Assembly: GCF_000142905.1 (NCBI RefSeq)
Contig: NW_013657626.1
Coordinates: 1 to 64,000, forward strand
Source of the DNA: Thecamonas trahens ATCC 50062
Lineage: Eukaryota; Apusozoa; Apusomonadida; Apusomonadidae
DNA: 64,000 nucleotides
Direction: 5' to 3'
Below the pieces are notes generated by a model. The model was not told where the DNA came from. It ran no database searches and was given only the letters and a program-made list of their open reading frames with translations. Shown piece by piece: positions 60,101 to 64,000 of the stretch. Every line of letters starts with the position of its first letter. Within the stretch, counting starts at the first letter, position 1. Both the position numbers and the translations under genes were made by a program.

Positions 60101-62231
60101 CTGGCGAGCGGGATGCGGAGATCGCGGCAGCCGACGACGTCAGGCTGCAAGTTGAGACGCTGACCGAGGAACGAGACGCAATGTCGGCGCGTCTTGCGTC
60201 TGTTACCAACGAGCGGAATGCTCTAGTTGGACGCGTCAAGGAGCAAGAGGCGACTCATGAGGCTCAGCTTCACGACCTGCGGGTGGAGCTAGGGGCCCGG
60301 GGTGCTACCACCCCGGTCATCGCGAGCGGTACCTTTTCCCAGGTCCGTGATACCGCACTTGCCCAGGCCTCGGCCGAGGCCAATGCCCACCTCGCTGCCG
60401 AACTGGCCAAAGCCCAGGTCCAGGCTGATGTCCGCCTGGCGAGTGCCCTCGCTACCGCTCGCGCGGATGCCGACACGAATCTTGCTCGCGCAGCGCGGCT
60501 AAGCGATGCCGCCCTCGCCCAGGCCTCGACCGAGGCCAATGCCCGCCTCGCTGCCGAACTGGCCAAAGCCCAGGTCCAGGCTGATGTCCGCCTGGCGAGT
60601 GCCCTCGCTACCGCTCGCGCGGATGCCGACACGAACTTGCTCGCGCAGCGCGGCTAAGCGATGCCGCCCTCGCCCAGGCCTCGACCGAGGCCAATGCCCG
60701 CCTCGCTGCCGAACTGGCCAAAGCCCAGGTCCAGGCTGATGTCCGCCTGGCGAGTGCCCTTGCAAGGTCACAGGCCGAACTTGTTGCGACACAGGCGTGT
60801 GCTGAGCGTCAGCTGCAGCAAGTTATGGCCGATGTATCTTCTCGCGTGAGCGACGCCGAGGCCGACGCCGAGGTCCACCTCGCGACTCTCCGGGCTGAGC
60901 CCACAGCCTCGTCCGAGGAGCTTGCGGAGCTGGAGGTGTCGCTGGCCGACGCGCTGGCTGCCCAGCATCAGCTGGCTGCACTCCTCGACGCTGCTGTCGC
61001 CGAACGCGATCAGGTTCAAGACACGCTTGCTGTCGCTGAAGATGAGCTTGCCCGGCTGGACGTCGAGCGCACCGAGCTCCACGCTGCCCTTGCAGATCGG
61101 ACCGAACGTCTCGAGGCCGAGAACGCGGCACTGCTTGCCGAGCTTGATGCCGCGACGGAGGCGAATGCGGCAATGGCCGCCGATCTCAAGGCCAATGCGT
61201 CGGCAATCTCGGACCGCATCGCAGCGCTGGAGACTGAACGTAAGATCTCCGAGCATGCGCAGGAGATGCTGAAGAAGGCGCTTGTTTCAGCACGGTCGAC
61301 GCCGCCACCAAATGAGGCAGACGATGCAGTCCTCGCCCTCGGTGCGCAGCTCAAGGCGGCCGAGTGCGAGCTGGTCAACCTTCGCCTCGCCACCCGCGAG
61401 AAGGACAAGCGTGTCGCCGCGGAAGTCGACGCCCTCCACGCCCGGATTGCCGACCTAGAGGGCGGTGCGTCAGGTGTAAGGACAGAGCAGCTTGAGGAAG
61501 CCCTCAAGGCCGCAAACGCCCGGTCGGTGGCGCTGCAGGAGACCGTCGACCAGCTTTTGGCGCGGCGGTCCGAGTGGATGATCGACCGCGCGCTGGTCGA
61601 TCCCGTCCTCCTCAGCCCGGTAGACAAGGGCGAGCCTGTGAGCACTATCGCTTCTCCAGGCGCCCGCCCGCTGCCGCGGGAGACCCACCGTGACGTGTAC
61701 GCCGCGCTCCGCGAGGCACGCGAGGCTGTCCGTCTCGCTGATCTGGAGCGTGATCAACTCGCCGCTCATGCCCGGGTCCTCGCCAAGGCCAACGCGGAGC
61801 TGCGATCCGAACTAGCAGCTGTCGGACGGCCGACTCTTGCTGCGCCCGAGCCGGCGATGCCACGCCCAGCTCTGGATGTTGCTGACGTGGAAGCACGGCT
61901 CAAGTCGGTGGTGGACAAGCTGCTTGGTGTGGCGCCGACGCCACCGCCGCTTGGTGTAGTGGTCAAGCAGGCTAAGGCGCCGCACGCCGGCTTGGTTGTC
62001 ACCAAGGTCGCGCCAGGCTCGCCCGCCGCCGCCGCGGGTCTGGCGCCGGGCGATCGGCTCACGCTTTGGAATGATGCCTTCCTCGCGACCAAGTCCGACC
62101 TCGGCGAGCAGCTGCGGCTTGCGCGCCAGCTTGTTGCTGCATCACGCGCCGCTGTTACGGTCGAGCTCTCGGTCGTTTCGCCCGCCGCCGACGAGCCCAC
62201 CACCCGCCAGCTCTCGATCCCTGTGGCGTAG
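57182..62231 (+). CDS. Giant coiled-coil protein with C-terminal PDZ-like domain, disrupted by two frameshifts
   Basis: Conceptually about 1680 residues. The N-terminus (1-190) is acidic. From about residue 195 to 1540 it is almost continuous coiled coil rich in ERDALAA and AELRRV heptads. The final 100 residues contain LGVVVKQAKAPHAGLVVTKV and APGSPAAAAGLAPGDRLTLW, a PDZ-like fold. Two breaks occur in tandem repeats. Near 59828 a repeat unit is 10 bp short (GCAGCAGGCTGCAGG where sister units have GACGACGTCA between). Near 60635 a unit is 1 bp short (ACGAACTTGC versus ACGAATCTTGC), creating TAA at 60655. The open frames therefore run 57182-59848, about 59830-60657, and about 60640-62231. Sequence error or recent damage are both possible. 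The role is probably scaffolding. Confidence 0.75.
59596..60190. repeat. 105-bp tandem repeat (35 codons, five heptads)
   Basis: GACGTCAGGCTGCAGGT recurs at about 59611, 59716, (damaged near 59829), 59926, 60031 and 60136, that is every 105 bp apart from one interval. Units encode the VRLQVETLTEERDAMSARLA type of coiled-coil block. Units from 59840 on are nearly identical, which suggests recent amplification or conversion. Confidence 0.88.
60350..60770. repeat. 156-bp tandem repeat (52 codons), third copy partial
   Basis: GCCCAGGCCTCG recurs at about 60361, 60517 and 60672. The first interval is 156 bp and the second 155 bp. Sequence between copies is almost identical (GCTGCCGAACTGGCCAAAGC and GATGTCCGCCTGGCGAGTGC in each). 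The 1-bp shortfall is the frameshift at about 60635. Confidence 0.9.
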
Positions 62232-62469
62232 GCAGCCGTGTGGATACATGATTGTGGCAATGAGTAGGGAGGAGAGGAAGGTATGTGATAGTGTACGCTG
62301 TCTCTTGCGTGCACTTGGGCCAGCCACATCGAGGCGATCACAAAGAGATGGGTGCAGATGATGGGATTCACGTGGCGATCAAGTAAGAGGCAGAGCAGGA
62401 CGGCGTGGGCATTGCGGCAGTCAGCCGGCCGCGTTTCACGTGGCGACATTTGACGCTTGCAACTCCATC

Positions 62470-64000
62470 ATGTTTAAGGTATGTATACGTAAGAGAGGTG
62501 AGCATGTAGAGGAGAGTATGGGCAACATGACAGTGTACTTACCAATGAGAGAGTGTGTGATTATGGTCATGACTATGTGTAGCAAGGTGAGGGACTGTAC
62601 GACATGTGCCTTCTTGGCAACGACAAAGTCTCTGAAGAGGGCTTCATGGAGAACCTTACCACACGGTTCAACACGCGGAATATCTATGTATGTGCTACCA
62701 TACTCTACATGCATACATTCCCTCTCTTTACACTCCCCCTTCTCATCTCCCCCCCCTTTCCGCCATCCCTATACCCCCCCCCCCCCCCCTTCCTCCCCCC
62801 CCCCCCCCTCCACGTCGTCGTGGTCTGACCGTCCGACTGTTTCCGGTGAAATTTCTCCGCCGCACCAAAGTTTTGTGGTGCAGCCATGGATTTTACCAGC
62901 TCGTTGATGGCCACAACGACATGCATCGCATCGATGACACCAATGACACTGATCATGGAGATCACGACGATCACGTTGATCACGATGATCACGTCGATCA
63001 CATCGATCACGTCGATCACGTCGATCGCATCGATCACGTCGATCGCATCGATCACGTCAATCACACCAACGATGTCGATCACGTCGCGTCGATCACGTCA
63101 ATCACACCAACAACATCGATCACGTCAACCACACCCATCACTTCAACCACACCCATCACATCAACCACACCCATCACTTCAATCACACTCACCATTCTCT
63201 CACACCCGCACAGACGTACATCGGCGAACAAGTGGTTTCGGTCAACCCGTTCTGCTACCTCGACATGTACTCGGAGGCGACCATGGACGAGTACATCGGC
63301 CGCGCCATGTACGAGGTCTCGCCGCACATCTATGCGCTGGCGGACGACACGTACCGTGAGCTGATGTCGAGCAAGGAGAACCAGTGCGTGCTCATCACCG
63401 GCGAGTCAGGCGCCGGCAAGACCGAAGCGTCGAAGATCTTCATGCAGTACATTGCGTACATCTCGTCGTCGTCGTCGATGGCCGGCGACATCAAGGACAA
63501 GCTCCTCAAGTCGAACCCAATCTTGGAGGCGTTTGGCAACGCAACGACGCTGCGGAACAACAACTCGTCGCGATTCGGCAAGTACATGGAGATCCAGTTT
63601 GACTACGGCGGAGCGCCCGTCGGTGGGCGCATCTCGCAGTACCTGCTGGAAAAGTCGCGTGTGGTGACCCGTGGCGAGGGCGAGCGCTCGTTCCACGTCT
63701 TTTATCAGCTGCTCTCGCAGACTGGCCGGCTCGCTGCGCTCTCGCTCGACGCCGACCCGTCGGCGTACAACTACCTCGCGTGCTCAGGCTTGTACTCGGT
63801 CCCAGGCATTCGCGATGCCGCCGACTTTAAGGAAATGGAGAACGCCATGCGAGTGCTTGGGTGGGCCAAGGCCGACCTTGACAACTGCATGCGCATTCTT
63901 GCTGCCATCCTGCACCTTGGCAACCTCGACTTTGAGCCGGACGCACGCGCGTCAGCCGACCTCAACACCGACTGTGTGGCGGTGTCGAACCCGCAGCTCC
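62470..64000 (+). CDS. Myosin heavy chain motor domain, class I-like (3' end outside window)
   Basis: Three exons seen: 62470-62478 (ATG TTT AAG then GTATGT), 62583-62687 and 63214 onward, all phase 0. Exon 2 begins QGEGLYDMCLLGND, and its end NTRNIY joins TYIGEQVVSVNPF, as in myosin motors. Exon 3 has the P-loop GESGAGKTEASKIFMQYIA, switch I NNNSSRFGKYMEIQF and LLEKSRVVTRGEGERSFHVF. A very short N-terminus directly before the motor and the EASKIFMQYIA wording suggest class I. The first nine-base coding exon is inferred from splice signals and phase. The gene runs off the window before the actin-binding region, so the tail and final class are unknown. Confidence 0.9.
62768..62812. repeat. Poly-C tracts in myosin intron 2
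   Basis: Two C runs of roughly 15 each separated by TTCCT, in intron 2 (62688-63213). Confidence 0.85.
62940..63190. repeat. GATCACGTC-type minisatellite in myosin intron 2
   Basis: Imperfect 9- and 12-base units built on GATCACGTC and GATCGCATC run from about 62950 to 63120, then change to ATCACACC-type and CACCCATCACTTCAA units to about 63190, just before the acceptor at 63213. Confidence 0.8.

Overview
The window is nuclear DNA of a unicellular eukaryote. Genes are long and GC-rich at third codon positions. Most are uninterrupted or carry one to three short GT-AG introns, several with GTATGT or GTACG donors. Genes lie on both strands with little space between them. The gene set is eukaryotic: a WIPI/PROPPIN WD40 protein, a LUC7 splicing factor, a CDP-alcohol phosphatidyltransferase, a mitochondrial carrier, a RhoGAP, a myosin motor, a TKL kinase, a hybrid histidine kinase, a class III cyclase receptor and a 5S rRNA gene. 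The style suits a free-living amoeboflagellate; an apusomonad such as Thecamonas is my guess and is not proven. Two runs of N (23347-23446 and 55758-55904) are assembly gaps, both next to simple sequence in or beside introns.

Layout. Positions 1-2600 are repeats: a pyrimidine-rich tandem duplication (190-955 and 969-1734), a flanking repeat seen at both ends (1-186 and 2227-2396), and one arm of an inverted repeat whose other arm is at 6440-6800. Between the arms is an ADAM-like membrane metallopeptidase (2979-6170, -). Then follow WIPI (7452-8727, +), a PH-SAM-ankyrin scaffold (8724-13568, -), an M28 peptidase (14153-16042, -), an OFA-type MFS transporter (16978-19185, +), LUC7 (19385-21382, +), a second MFS protein (21410-22993, -), a CDP-alcohol phosphatidyltransferase (23512-24607, +, 5' end missing), a secreted unknown protein (24633-26033, -) and a UCP-like mitochondrial carrier (26173-27306, -). 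A single 5S rRNA gene (27655-27773, +) comes before a giant receptor cyclase (28091-32254, +), a tail-anchored hybrid histidine kinase (32681-36871, +), a GPx-like pseudoenzyme (36911-37528, -), a membrane cyclophilin (37912-38808, +), a frameshifted LCAT-like acyltransferase (38843-40142, -), a frameshifted PPR protein (40322-42075, +), a RhoGAP (42104-44590, -) and a CH-domain protein (45011-47125, +). The last part holds an AMPK-beta-type CBM48 protein (47441-48545, +), a coiled-coil protein (48802-50652, +), a possible small spliced gene (50775-51353, +), a BPI/LBP-like protein (51365-52996, -), an EF-hand/TKL kinase (53310-56322, -), a frameshifted coiled-coil/PDZ protein (57182-62231, +) and the start of a class I-like myosin (62470 to the window end, +).

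Themes. Convergent neighbours almost touch: seven pairs have stops 39 bp apart or less, and one pair overlaps. Three genes (LCAT-like, PPR, coiled-coil/PDZ) read as one protein only after small indels are allowed, which points either to assembly errors in GC-rich and repetitive DNA or to recent decay. Introns often carry microsatellites or minisatellites. Signalling is prominent (cyclase, histidine kinase, Ca2+-linked TKL kinase, RhoGAP, CH protein, myosin), with several unusual domain combinations. I saw no tRNA gene, CRISPR array or intact transposon.
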